This document shows, piece by piece, positions 40,562 to 47,999 of a stretch of 64,000 nt of DNA. This DNA comes from JAJPHF01 sp035293805. Its GTDB lineage: Bacteria; Chloroflexota; UBA6077; JAJPHF01. How positions within the stretch are numbered: the first letter of the stretch is position 1; each line of letters begins with the position of its first letter. The stretch covers positions 1 through 64,000 of the forward strand of contig DATGMD010000080.1 in the NCBI GenBank assembly GCA_035293805.1, in the 5' to 3' direction. The translations under genes and the position numbers were made by a program. The notes under the pieces were generated by a model. It saw nothing but the letters and a program-made list of their open reading frames with translations. It searched no databases and had not been told where the DNA came from.

Positions 40562-40729
40562 GCGATAGGCGCGATCGACGCCGCCGCGCACGTGATCGAG
40601 ACAGATCACCTATGGGACTATCTGGAGCGGGCGGATCGCAAGCTGCGACCGCGCAGGTGTTGGACGGCTGCGGGCTCGCTTGGCGTCGCCAAGCGAGCCC
40701 GCGCTGCACGGTACTCCCTTGCCCGGTGA
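40562..40729 (+). pseudogene. N-terminal fragment of an amidohydrolase
   Basis: The frame reads IGAIDAAAHVIETDHLWDYL followed by ERADRKLRPRR, which is the usual first 35 residues of amidohydrolase-2 proteins. Compare AIDADAHIDENEQTWEYLAEADRRFRPI of the gene at 41946. The match then breaks off into a hairpin. There is no proper start (ATA in its place), and the metal motif is DxA instead of DxD. It is a relic of a sixth amidohydrolase, next to two intact ones. Confidence 0.55.
40670..40702. terminator. 15-bp perfect hairpin
   Basis: GCGGGCTCGCTTGGC (40670-40684) and its exact complement (40688-40702) surround a 3-nt loop. It lies 36 bp after the stop codon of the minus-strand amidohydrolase that follows, so it can serve as its terminator. 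Confidence 0.65.
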
Positions 40730-40738
40730 GCGCAATAG

Positions 40739-41818
40739 CTACAGGCGGTAGAAGCGCTCGGCGTTGCGGGCGAGGATCGCCTCCTTGTCGGCCTGGGTCA
40801 GCTCGTCGCTCTCCAGCAGCTCCTCGATGTCGTGCTTGCAGCTCTGGTTCGTGACCTCGTGCGGGAAGTCCGACGAGTAGAGCCAGGGCTGGTTGCCGAC
40901 GACCTTCAGCGCGAACGGCAGCGTCAGCTCCTCCGTCTCGCAGCCGACGTAGAAGCGCCCCTCGCGGATGTGCTTCACGATGTACTGGTCGGGCCGCTCG
41001 CCCTCGCGCGGGCCGTACTGGTCGGCGGGGATGTGCTGGAAGTGCGTCTCGTGCGACGAGTGGAAGCGCTCCAGGCAGAGCAGCAGCCAGGCGATGCCGC
41101 CCTCCAGGAAGGCCAGGCGGACGCCGGGGAAGCGGTCGAAGATGCCGTTGTACACCACGCTCGCGCAGTTGATCGTGAGGCCCCACGGGTGGCCGAGCGC
41201 GTGGACCGGCACGTACATGTTCAGGTGGTCGAGCCCGAAGCGGTCGTGGCAGCCGCCGTGGATGGCGAGCGCGCAGCCGAGCCGCTCGGCCTCGGCGTAG
41301 ATCGGCCAGTACGGCTTCGAGCCGAGCGGCTGCGGCAGGCCGTTCGACGGCATCATCGCGCCCAGCATGCCCAGCTCGGTGACCGCGCGCCGCAGCTCCT
41401 TCACGGCCTCCTCGGGGTCCTGCATGGGGATGATCGCCATGCCCTTGAAGCGCGGGCTGAACTGCAAGTACGTCTCGTGCAGCCAGTTGTTGTAGGCGCG
41501 GGTCACCTCGACGGCGTAATCCAGGCTGACGATTTTCCCGTAGGCCAGGGCGACGGTGGGATACAGGACCGTCCAGTCGATGCCCACGTCGTCGAGGAAC
41601 GCCAGCCAGCCTTCCGGGCCGACGCGCGGCCGGCGGTCGCGCATCGGTGGCGTCTCGACCGCGCGGCCGTCGTGGAGGTGGTCCAGTGGCGGCCACAGGC
41701 TGCCCCGCCGCTGGGCGATCTCGCGGTAGGGCGAGCGCATGTGGGCGAGGATGCCCTCGTGGTCCTCGAAGACGTGGCCGTCGCCGTCGACGACCCGGGT
41801 GGCAACGCGGGTGGCCAT
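40739..41818 (-). CDS. Amidohydrolase-2 family protein
   Basis: This 359-residue TIM-barrel metal hydrolase/decarboxylase family protein begins with VVDGDGHVFEDHEGILAHM (DGDGH in place of the HxH pair, as in many members of this branch). Later come GCALAIHGGCHDRFGLDH with the central His, INCASVVYNGIFDRFPGVRL, EGGIAWLLLCLERFHSSHET, and LYSSDFPHEVTNQSCKHD with the conserved Asp. It is divergent from the next amidohydrolase, with 127 bp between them, so the two could share regulation. The ATG at 41818 has AGGAGGTGA upstream. The reaction is not assigned. Confidence 0.88.
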   Translation of the reverse strand: MATRVATRVVDGDGHVFEDHEGILAHMRSPYREIAQRRGSLWPPLDHLHDGRAVETPPMRDRRPRVGPEGWLAFLDDVGIDWTVLYPTVALAYGKIVSLDYAVEVTRAYNNWLHETYLQFSPRFKGMAIIPMQDPEEAVKELRRAVTELGMLGAMMPSNGLPQPLGSKPYWPIYAEAERLGCALAIHGGCHDRFGLDHLNMYVPVHALGHPWGLTINCASVVYNGIFDRFPGVRLAFLEGGIAWLLLCLERFHSSHETHFQHIPADQYGPREGERPDQYIVKHIREGRFYVGCETEELTLPFALKVVGNQPWLYSSDFPHEVTNQSCKHDIEELLESDELTQADKEAILARNAERFYRL

Positions 41819-41945
41819 GGCTGTTCACCTCCTAGATTGCCTAACTATCTACCAGTCAGCCCCCGGTGAGGGCAAGCGGGTGGAGCGCCGGGCGGCGGGC
41901 TGCTAGACTGTCGCCAGCGGGCCGGACGAGCGGGAGGGAGAGGCC

Positions 41946-43004
41946 ATGCGCGCCATCGACGCCGACGCCCACATCGACGAGAACGAGCAGACCTGGGAGT
42001 ACCTGGCCGAGGCGGACCGGCGGTTCCGCCCGATCAGCTTCGAGCTGTCGGCGGGCGAGCCGATCGGCCCGGCCGACGGCCGGCGCCACCGGCTCTGGCT
42101 GATCACGGGGAACGCGCGGCTGCGCCGCTTCCGCAGCGACCAGGCCACCGGCACCACCGTCGAGACGCGCGAGCTGCTGGACGTGGACGCGCGCCTGCGC
42201 CACATGGACGCGCTGGGGATCGAGACGCAGGTGTTGTTCCCGACGACGTTCCTGCACGCCGTGACCGACCGCGCCGACGCCGAGCTGGCGCTGTGCCGGG
42301 CCTACAACCGCTGGCTGGCCGACCGCACGGCGCCGTCGGGCGGGCGGCTGCGCTGGGTGGCGCAGGCGCCGCTCTTGAGCATGGACCGCGTGGCGGAGGA
42401 GCTGCGCTGGGCGAAGGACCACGGCGCCTGCGGCGTGATGAAGAAGGGCGCCGAGTGCGGCGAGCGCGCGGCGAGCGACCCTTACTTCTTCCCGCTCTAC
42501 GAGGCGGCCGAGGGCCTGGACCTGCCGATCTGCCTGCACCAGGGCGTCGGCGACCCGCACGTCTCGAACACGGCCGACAGCGCCCGCGTGGCCGAGGTGA
42601 ACGTGATCTCGGCGTGCATCTCGCTGGCCGACGCCCGCGTGCCCGACCAGTTCCCGCGCCTGCGCTTCGGCTTCATCGAGACGGGCGCCTCGTGGATCCC
42701 CTACGTGATCAAGCAAGTCGGGATGCGCGGCAAGGCCGCGAAGGCCGGCTATGACTTCAAGACCGGCTTCCTGGCGCATAACCGCTTCTACGTCACCTGC
42801 GACACCGAGGACGACATCGCCTACCTGCTGAACTACGGCGCCGAGGACTACCTGATGGTGGGCACCGACTACAGCCACGTCGACCAGTCGGCCGAGCTAG
42901 GCGCGCACCGCGTCATTCTGGAGATGGCGCAAGCCGGCCGCTTCAGCCCCACCGTCGCTACCAAGATCGTGAGCGACAACGCGCGGCGCTTCTACGGGCT
43001 GTAG
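41946..43004 (+). CDS. Amidohydrolase-2 family protein
   Basis: This 352-residue member of the same family as the divergent neighbour begins with AIDADAHIDENEQTWEYLAE (D-x-D-x-H metal entry), followed by a longer N-terminal insertion. Further motifs are QVLFPTTFLHAVTDRADAEL, LPICLHQGVGDPHVSNTADS with the central His, FIETGASWIPYVIKQV, and DYLMVGTDYSHVDQSAELGA for the C-terminal Asp/His. GGGAGGGAGAGGCC precedes the ATG. A hypothetical beta-rich protein gene follows 51 bp downstream on the same strand, probably in the same transcript. The substrate is unknown; its own N-terminal fragment-like relic lies at 40562. Confidence 0.88.
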   Translation: MRAIDADAHIDENEQTWEYLAEADRRFRPISFELSAGEPIGPADGRRHRLWLITGNARLRRFRSDQATGTTVETRELLDVDARLRHMDALGIETQVLFPTTFLHAVTDRADAELALCRAYNRWLADRTAPSGGRLRWVAQAPLLSMDRVAEELRWAKDHGACGVMKKGAECGERAASDPYFFPLYEAAEGLDLPICLHQGVGDPHVSNTADSARVAEVNVISACISLADARVPDQFPRLRFGFIETGASWIPYVIKQVGMRGKAAKAGYDFKTGFLAHNRFYVTCDTEDDIAYLLNYGAEDYLMVGTDYSHVDQSAELGAHRVILEMAQAGRFSPTVATKIVSDNARRFYGL

Positions 43005-43055
43005 GCGCGTCGGAGCAAGCCCGGCTCGCGCGGACGAGCGAGAGGAGCGGACAGG

Positions 43056-43511
43056 GTGGACGAGCTGCAGAGGGACGCAAGTCCGCCGGGGGCGCTGAGT
43101 GAGCTGGACGGCCGCTTCCCCTCTGGGCCCTGGACAGGGTTCTATCTGGAGCGCTGCCACCCGGGCCGGCAGTGGATGGAGCTGCGGCTGGCTTTCGCGA
43201 ACGGGCGCATTCGCGGCGAGGGGCGCGACCGCATCGGCGCGTTCACGTTCAGCGGGAGCTATCACCTGCGCGACGGGACTTGCCACTGGATCAAGCAATA
43301 CATCGGTCGGCACGCGGTCGTCTACCGCGGCTACAACGAGGGCAAGGGTATCTGGGGCGTGTGGGACATCCCGCCGAGCATGCGCGGCGGGTTCCACATC
43401 TGGCCAGTCGGGATGAGCGATCCCACCCTGCAAGCCCAGACGGAGCAGGTAGACGAACCTATCGAAGTATCGCGCGAGCTGGTCGTGTCCGCCGGACAAC
43501 GCCAGCCGTAG
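43056..43511 (+). CDS. Hypothetical beta-rich protein
   Basis: This 151-residue protein has regular beta-strand text: GPWTGFYLERCHPGRQWMEL, FANGRIRGEGRDRIGAFTFS, GSYHLRDGTCHWIKQYIGRH, VVYRGYNEGKGIWGVWDI and RGGFHIWPVG. The alternating aromatic/polar pattern and repeated G-x-G/W turns suggest a small beta-barrel or lipocalin/avidin-like fold that binds a ligand. I do not recognise a named family. The start is GTG at 43056, with GAGAGGAGC upstream. It follows an amidohydrolase in probable operon and may bind its substrate or product. No signal peptide is visible. Confidence 0.7.
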   Translation: MDELQRDASPPGALSELDGRFPSGPWTGFYLERCHPGRQWMELRLAFANGRIRGEGRDRIGAFTFSGSYHLRDGTCHWIKQYIGRHAVVYRGYNEGKGIWGVWDIPPSMRGGFHIWPVGMSDPTLQAQTEQVDEPIEVSRELVVSAGQRQP

Positions 43512-43693
43512 TCCGGTCCCGCACCGTCAGTAGCCGCGCCAGCCTGCCAACTTTACTCCTCGGGTGTCCCCGCCACCAGATCGCCGCGGCCGCGGAAGGG
43601 ACGCTGGGTGTGGCAGTATCGGGCATCCGGCCTCCTGGGTCGTGCTCGCCCTAGGTTCCGTTGACGAGATTACTTGAGCCAGATGCTGAGCAG

Positions 43694-44233
43694 ATGCGAG
43701 CAGAAGGGGTGCTAGCGGTGATCCTCCCCAAAGAGCGCGACCCTCGCTTCATCACCATCCGCCGCGGTGGGACGCTCACCGATTCGGATCATCAGCTCCT
43801 CGCCCTGTGGGCCGCAACGTGTGCAGAACACGTTCTGTACCTGTTTGAGTCGGCAAAGCCTTCGGACCCGCGACCACGTCAGGCGATCGAAGCTGCTCGT
43901 GCTTGGACTCGTGGTGAAATAAAGATGATGCAGGCGCGGGCTGTGGGTGGCCATGCAATGGCTGCCGCCAGAGACCTACAAGGAGCACCACGCCATGCAG
44001 CATATGCTGCTGGCCAGGCTGCTGTTGTCGCGCACGTCGCCGCGCACGAGCTTGGGGCGGCCGCCTATGCGATCAAGGCCGCACGTGCTGCGGCGCCGGC
44101 AGGCGAGGGTGAGAGCGCCGGGCGACGCGAGTGCCGGTGGCAGCGCGACCAGCTCCCGGCGGCGATTCGCGAACTCGTACTCGACGACCAGCGGTTGCGG
44201 AACGCCATCTGCTGGTCGGTGTTCGACCGCTGA
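43694..44233 (+). CDS. Imm-5-like putative immunity protein
   Basis: This 179-residue, helical, alanine-rich protein resembles the putative immunity proteins of the Imm-5-like group. Those contain RFITIRRGGTLTDxDH, LLALWAATCAEHVLxLFE, PRPRQAIEAARAWTRGEI and AGQAAVVAHVAAHELGAAAY repeats, and all are visible here in this order. Such proteins are found beside polymorphic toxins but also widely as orphans. No toxin gene is adjacent; the PBECR-like gene is 30 kb away. The ATG at 43694 is assumed; a TTG at 43661 would add 11 residues. GC content is a little lower than in the neighbours. Whether it protects against a toxin is unproved. Confidence 0.75.
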   Translation: MRAEGVLAVILPKERDPRFITIRRGGTLTDSDHQLLALWAATCAEHVLYLFESAKPSDPRPRQAIEAARAWTRGEIKMMQARAVGGHAMAAARDLQGAPRHAAYAAGQAAVVAHVAAHELGAAAYAIKAARAAAPAGEGESAGRRECRWQRDQLPAAIRELVLDDQRLRNAICWSVFDR

Positions 44234-44331
44234 GAGCGCGTCGGGGCGCCCGCACTGCCCGGCAAGCGCAGCGAGCGAACGCCGTGAGCTTAGATTCATC
44301 GGACCGCGAGCGGGCCGCGGCCAAGCGGGCG

Positions 44332-44345
44332 CTAGTGGTCTGTCA
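44332..44345. repeat. CTAGTGGTCTGTCA, second copy
   Basis: This is an exact 14-bp copy of 7198-7211. It begins with CTAG, a common target of IS630-type elements, so both could be ends of lost elements. That reading is inference. Confidence 0.4.
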
Positions 44346-44353
44346 ATGGTCAA

Positions 44354-44387
44354 TTGTTAAGTGTGGGCAACTGCCAACACTTAACAA
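44354..44387. terminator. Bidirectional terminator-like hairpin
   Basis: TTGTTAAGTGT (44354-44364) and ACACTTAACAA (44377-44387) are exact complements, with GGC/GCC continuing the stem after one mismatch around AACT. It lies between the convergent immunity-like gene and lipoprotein 4, and is A+T-rich compared with the region. Confidence 0.8.
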
Positions 44388-44405
44388 ATCACCCGTGACG
44401 AGGTA

Positions 44406-45551
44406 CTAGGGCTGGTAGCGGCCGAGCACCTGCACGGCGTAGTCGCAGTAGCCGTTGTCGAGGGCCTGGGTGAGGTCGGGCTTCTGGGGCACGTAGCCGT
44501 TGGCGACGTACCAGTCGAGGTCCCAGGCCATCGCGTCCGCGTTCAGGTAGCAGTCGGGGTTCATGTAGGCGGCGCCCATCTGGTCGTAGAGGGCGGGGTC
44601 CTTCACCGTCGTGTTGCGGGTGAGGATGGCGACGATCTCCGCGCGGTTGCGCCGCTCGGGGCCGAACGCCTCGTGGTAGTCGCGCAGGCCCCGCGTGTAG
44701 GCTACCGCCAGCCGGTTGCCCGCGTCCCGGCCCATCTGCGCCATCGTCGGCCCGTAGACGACGGCGGCCGCCTGGTCGCCCGGATACAGCTCGGCCCCCG
44801 TCTTCCAGCGGGTCAGGATGCCGCGCGCCTGGCCCTGGGCGATGAACGGCTCTAGCTCCATGCCCGCGTCCACGCTGCGGTTGGCGAGCGCCGCGAGCAT
44901 GTCCGGATAGGTGAGGTTCTTGAACTCGACGTCGTCGAGCGTCAGGCCGACCTCCTTGAGCGCGCGGTCCACCATGATCTCCAGGCCCGAGCCGCGGTCG
45001 GACAGCCCGATCGTGCGCCCCTTCAGGTCGCGGTAGTCGCGGACCGCGCCGCTGGCGGCCAGGTCGGCGCTCAGCACCATCGCCTGCACGCCGGTGAAGG
45101 GGCCCTGGGGGTCGGTGCCGACGGAGCCCTTCGTCATGACGAGCTTCACGTCGATGCCGCGGGCGATGGCGTTGAACAGCCCCGAGCCCACCGCCCCGAC
45201 GCCCACGTCGAGCTGCCCCGCCGCCAGCGCCGGGACCGAGCCCTGGCCCGTGTTGATGTCCACCAGCTCGACGTCGAGCCCCTGCTCCGTGAAGTAGCCC
45301 TTCTCCTGCGCGGCGTACAGCGCCACGTCGGACGTCAGGTGCTGCGTGGCCACGTTCAGATGAATCGGTGGGCCAGGCGCCGCGCCGCCGGTCGGGGCGG
45401 GGGCGGCCGGCGCGGCGGCGGCCGGGGCGCTTACCGCGGCGGACTGGGCCGCGCCGCTGCCGGCGGGAGCGCTAGCGGGCGGCGCGGCTGGCGCGCACGC
45501 GGCGGCGAGCCAGAGCGCCGCCCCGAGAGCCAGGCGCCGGGTCGTTTGCAC
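44406..45551 (-). CDS. NitT/TauT-type ABC substrate-binding lipoprotein 4
   Basis: This 381-residue lipoprotein starts with GTG at 45551 (AGGAGAGG upstream) and has lipobox LAAAC (Cys19) and an Ala/Pro/Gly tether. Its binding fold is very close to lipoprotein 3: LNVATQHLTSDVALYAAQEK, GYFTEQGLDVELVDINTGQG, SVPALAAGQLDVGVGAVGSG, and a C-terminal GYVPQKPDLTQALDNGYCDY. It is the last gene of a three-gene set: lipoprotein 5, dehydrogenase-fold protein, lipoprotein 4. Two receptors flanking one triad-less SDR suggest transport or sensing of a related ligand pair. No permease is present. A terminator-like hairpin follows. Confidence 0.9.
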   Translation of the reverse strand: MQTTRRLALGAALWLAAACAPAAPPASAPAGSGAAQSAAVSAPAAAAPAAPAPTGGAAPGPPIHLNVATQHLTSDVALYAAQEKGYFTEQGLDVELVDINTGQGSVPALAAGQLDVGVGAVGSGLFNAIARGIDVKLVMTKGSVGTDPQGPFTGVQAMVLSADLAASGAVRDYRDLKGRTIGLSDRGSGLEIMVDRALKEVGLTLDDVEFKNLTYPDMLAALANRSVDAGMELEPFIAQGQARGILTRWKTGAELYPGDQAAAVVYGPTMAQMGRDAGNRLAVAYTRGLRDYHEAFGPERRNRAEIVAILTRNTTVKDPALYDQMGAAYMNPDCYLNADAMAWDLDWYVANGYVPQKPDLTQALDNGYCDYAVQVLGRYQP

Positions 45552-45602
45552 GGCACCTCTCCTGTCTGGGCAAGCCGGCGAAGCCCGCCGCGTCGGTAAC
45601 CG

Positions 45603-46397
45603 CTATGGGACTGGCGTCGCGCCGCCGTCGAAGTTGATCGCGACGCCCGTGATGTAGCTCGCCCGCGCGGAGACGAGGAAGGCGACGAGGTCGGCTAGCT
45701 CGCTGGCGTGCGCGACGCGCCCGACGGGCACGCCCCGCTGTGCCGCGAACCGCCGGTAGAACTCCTCCTCGTCCAGTTCGGGCGACTCGCGCTGGCGCAG
45801 CCGCTCCCACTGCATCGAGCGCACGAGGCCAATGCAGACGCCGTTGACCAGGATGTTCTCCGGGGCGTACTCCTGGGAGAGCGCCTTCGTCACGGCCAGC
45901 CCCGCCGCGCGCGCCGCCGCCGTCGGCAGGCTGCCGGCCCGCGCGACCTTTGCGCCGCTGTTCAAGATGTTGACGATGCGCCCACCGCCCTGGCGCCGCA
46001 TGTGCGGGACCGCCTCGCGCGCGCAGCGCACGGCCCCGAACAGCTTGGTCTCGAAGTCCCGCGCCCACACCTCGTCGGACAGGCTCTCGAACTTGCCGCC
46101 CGCGCTGCTGCCCGCGTTGTTGACCAGGATGTCCAGCCGCCCGAAGCGCTCGACGGCGGCCGCGACCAGGCGCGCGGGCGCGTCGGGGGCGCCGACATCG
46201 AGCGGCACGGCCAGGACCGGGTGGCCCGTCGTCGCCTCGAGAGCCGCGGCCGCCGCGCGCAGGTGCTCCTCCCGCCGCGCGCAGATCGTCACCCCGACGC
46301 CCTCGGCGCTCAGCCGCTCGGCGACCGCGCGTCCCAGCCCGTCGCTGCCGCCGGTAACGATCGCCGCCTTGCCAGCCAGGCCCAGCTCCATCGGCAT
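45603..46397 (-). CDS. Short-chain dehydrogenase/reductase fold protein lacking the Ser-Tyr-Lys triad (2)
   Basis: This 264-residue SDR-fold protein has an intact TGGSDGLGRA loop (residues 15-24) and NNAG (93-96). The catalytic positions read Asn146 (IVNILNSG), Thr159 and Arg163 (PTAAARAAG) in place of Ser, Tyr and Lys. It shares this with the SDR at 20648, along with RAAGLAVTKALSQEYAPEN and VCIGLVRSMQ. The cofactor site is kept while the acid/base is gone, so ordinary carbonyl reduction seems unlikely. It lies 14 bp after lipoprotein 5 and 51 bp before lipoprotein 4 on one strand. GGGAGGAC precedes the ATG at 46397. It may sense a cofactor or use a different mechanism. Confidence 0.9.
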   Translation of the reverse strand: MPMELGLAGKAAIVTGGSDGLGRAVAERLSAEGVGVTICARREEHLRAAAAALEATTGHPVLAVPLDVGAPDAPARLVAAAVERFGRLDILVNNAGSSAGGKFESLSDEVWARDFETKLFGAVRCAREAVPHMRRQGGGRIVNILNSGAKVARAGSLPTAAARAAGLAVTKALSQEYAPENILVNGVCIGLVRSMQWERLRQRESPELDEEEFYRRFAAQRGVPVGRVAHASELADLVAFLVSARASYITGVAINFDGGATPVP

Positions 46398-46411
46398 TGC
46401 TAGTCCTCCCG

Positions 46412-47578
46412 CTACTCCTCGGGGCGGCGGCCGATCTCGTTCAGGACCTCCTCGACCAGGTCGGTGCCCCAGTAGTTGGCGAACGCCGCGTCGGAGATCG
46501 GCTGGGGCACCAGGCCCAGGTCCCGGAAGAATTGGTAGCAGTACGCCATCGACTCCTTGTTCGGCAGCCCGTTTGGGTCGAAGTTGGGCGGGTCCATCTC
46601 GTGGACCGTGGCCGCGTCGAGGTTCGTGGCCCGCGCGATAACGTCCTCGACCTGGGAGCGGTCGGCGGCGCTCGTGCGGCCGGCCCGCGCGTCGAGGTAG
46701 TCGCGGATGCCGTGGATGTACGCGCGGATGAGGCCCTTGGCCACCGGGCGGTTGTTGTACAGGTCGTCGTGCAGCCCGAGCGTGGTGAGCGTGAAGTTCG
46801 GATACAGGTCCTCGACGCCCATGAGCCGGACAATGGTGCCCTGCCGCCGCGCGCGCGACGTGAACGGCTCCGAGATCATCGCGGCGTCGATGGCGCCGTT
46901 CGCAAGCGCGCCCACCATGTCCGCGAACGACAGCCCCTCGACGTGCATGTCGTCCAGTGTCAGGCCGACGCGCTGTAGCCCCGCCGAGAGCGCGCAGCCG
47001 CTGGTGGTCCCCTTGCCGGGCGACACCAGCCCGAGAGTCAGGTCTTTCAGGTCCTCGAGCCGGCGCCCCTGGCCTCGGTCCCACACTTCCTTGCGGACGA
47101 CGATGGACTGGTCACCCGCGGTGCCGGGGCGGAAGGTGCCTCGGTCGGCGACGGCCTTCAGGGGGATGCCGCGGGCGATGGCGTTGAACGTGGCCGGGTT
47201 GGCCGCGCCGCCCCCGATCTCGAGCTGCCCGGTGGCGAGGGCCGGCATCGCCTCCGACCCGTTGCCAAAGTAGATCATCTCGAGGTCGATCCCTTCCTGG
47301 GTCAGGTAGCCGCGCGCCTCCGCGATGTAGAAGCCCACGTCGACCGCCAGCCGCTGGTAGGCCATGCGGAGGTGCGTGGGCGCGACAGGCGCCGCCTGGG
47401 CCGTGGGCTGCACTGTAACTGCCGGCGCGGCGGGCGCGGCCGGGGCGGCGGAGGCCGCCGGCGTGCTAGCCGGCGCCGGCTTGGAGGCGGCGGGGGCGCC
47501 AGGCGCGCACGCCGCCAGGGCGAGCAGCGCGCTCGCCGCGAGCTGCGCCGGCCAGGACGCGCGAGGGCACCGCCACAT
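46412..47578 (-). CDS. NitT/TauT-type ABC substrate-binding lipoprotein 5
   Basis: This 388-residue lipoprotein, more distant than the other four, has a perfect AAGGAGGT seven bases before the ATG and lipobox LAAC (Cys24). An Ala/Pro tether follows, then a binding fold with RMAYQRLAVDVGFYIAEARG, YLTQEGIDLEMIYFGNGSEA, MPALATGQLEIGGGAANPAT, FNAIARGIPLKAVADRG and SPGKGTTSGCALSAGLQRVG. It ends with EEVLNEIGRRPEE and not with the C-Y-A-V tail of the others, so the ligand probably differs. It heads the operon with the triad-less SDR and lipoprotein 4. Its upstream region faces the selenoprotein gene. Confidence 0.9.
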   Translation of the reverse strand: MWRCPRASWPAQLAASALLALAACAPGAPAASKPAPASTPAASAAPAAPAAPAVTVQPTAQAAPVAPTHLRMAYQRLAVDVGFYIAEARGYLTQEGIDLEMIYFGNGSEAMPALATGQLEIGGGAANPATFNAIARGIPLKAVADRGTFRPGTAGDQSIVVRKEVWDRGQGRRLEDLKDLTLGLVSPGKGTTSGCALSAGLQRVGLTLDDMHVEGLSFADMVGALANGAIDAAMISEPFTSRARRQGTIVRLMGVEDLYPNFTLTTLGLHDDLYNNRPVAKGLIRAYIHGIRDYLDARAGRTSAADRSQVEDVIARATNLDAATVHEMDPPNFDPNGLPNKESMAYCYQFFRDLGLVPQPISDAAFANYWGTDLVEEVLNEIGRRPEE

Positions 47579-47999
47579 GCCGCCCACCTCCTTGCTGGGC
47601 GCCCCGCCAGGCCGGGCGCCCGCCGCGTCCGCCAGAAGCTCCGTGCTCCCGTGCCCCGCGGCCGGCCTGGCGCCCGGCCGCGGCCCCGAAACCGATTGCA
47701 GCATGGTAGCACAAGGCGCCGCGCCACGGGAGCACGACGCCCCGCCGCAGCTCGCCCCGCCCCGCGCCGGGCGCTCCCGCCGGCCCGCGTTGCCGGCGGG
47801 GCGCCCGTGCTCCCGCCGGCAGCGGACGTCGCGCGAGCCCCCTGCCGAGCTCCCGCGAGCCCGCCCGGCGGGGTACTGGCGCCGCTTGCCAGGCCGCCGC
47901 GGATCATCTATCATCCGAGCCCGTCCGCCGCGTGACTCTGGGCGGCGCGGCCGGGCGCGCCGTGATGACCGCACGACGCGCGTCGCACGAGGAGGAGCG
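47579..47999. other. Divergent gene-free spacer
   Basis: This 421-bp spacer between lipoprotein 5 and the selenoprotein gene contains an 11-bp inverted repeat: GTGCTCCCGTG at 47643-47653 and CACGGGAGCAC at 47725-47735. A third GTGCTCCCG lies near 47808. A TCTATCATCC stretch near 47910 may belong to a plus-strand promoter. No gene is supported. Confidence 0.5.
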
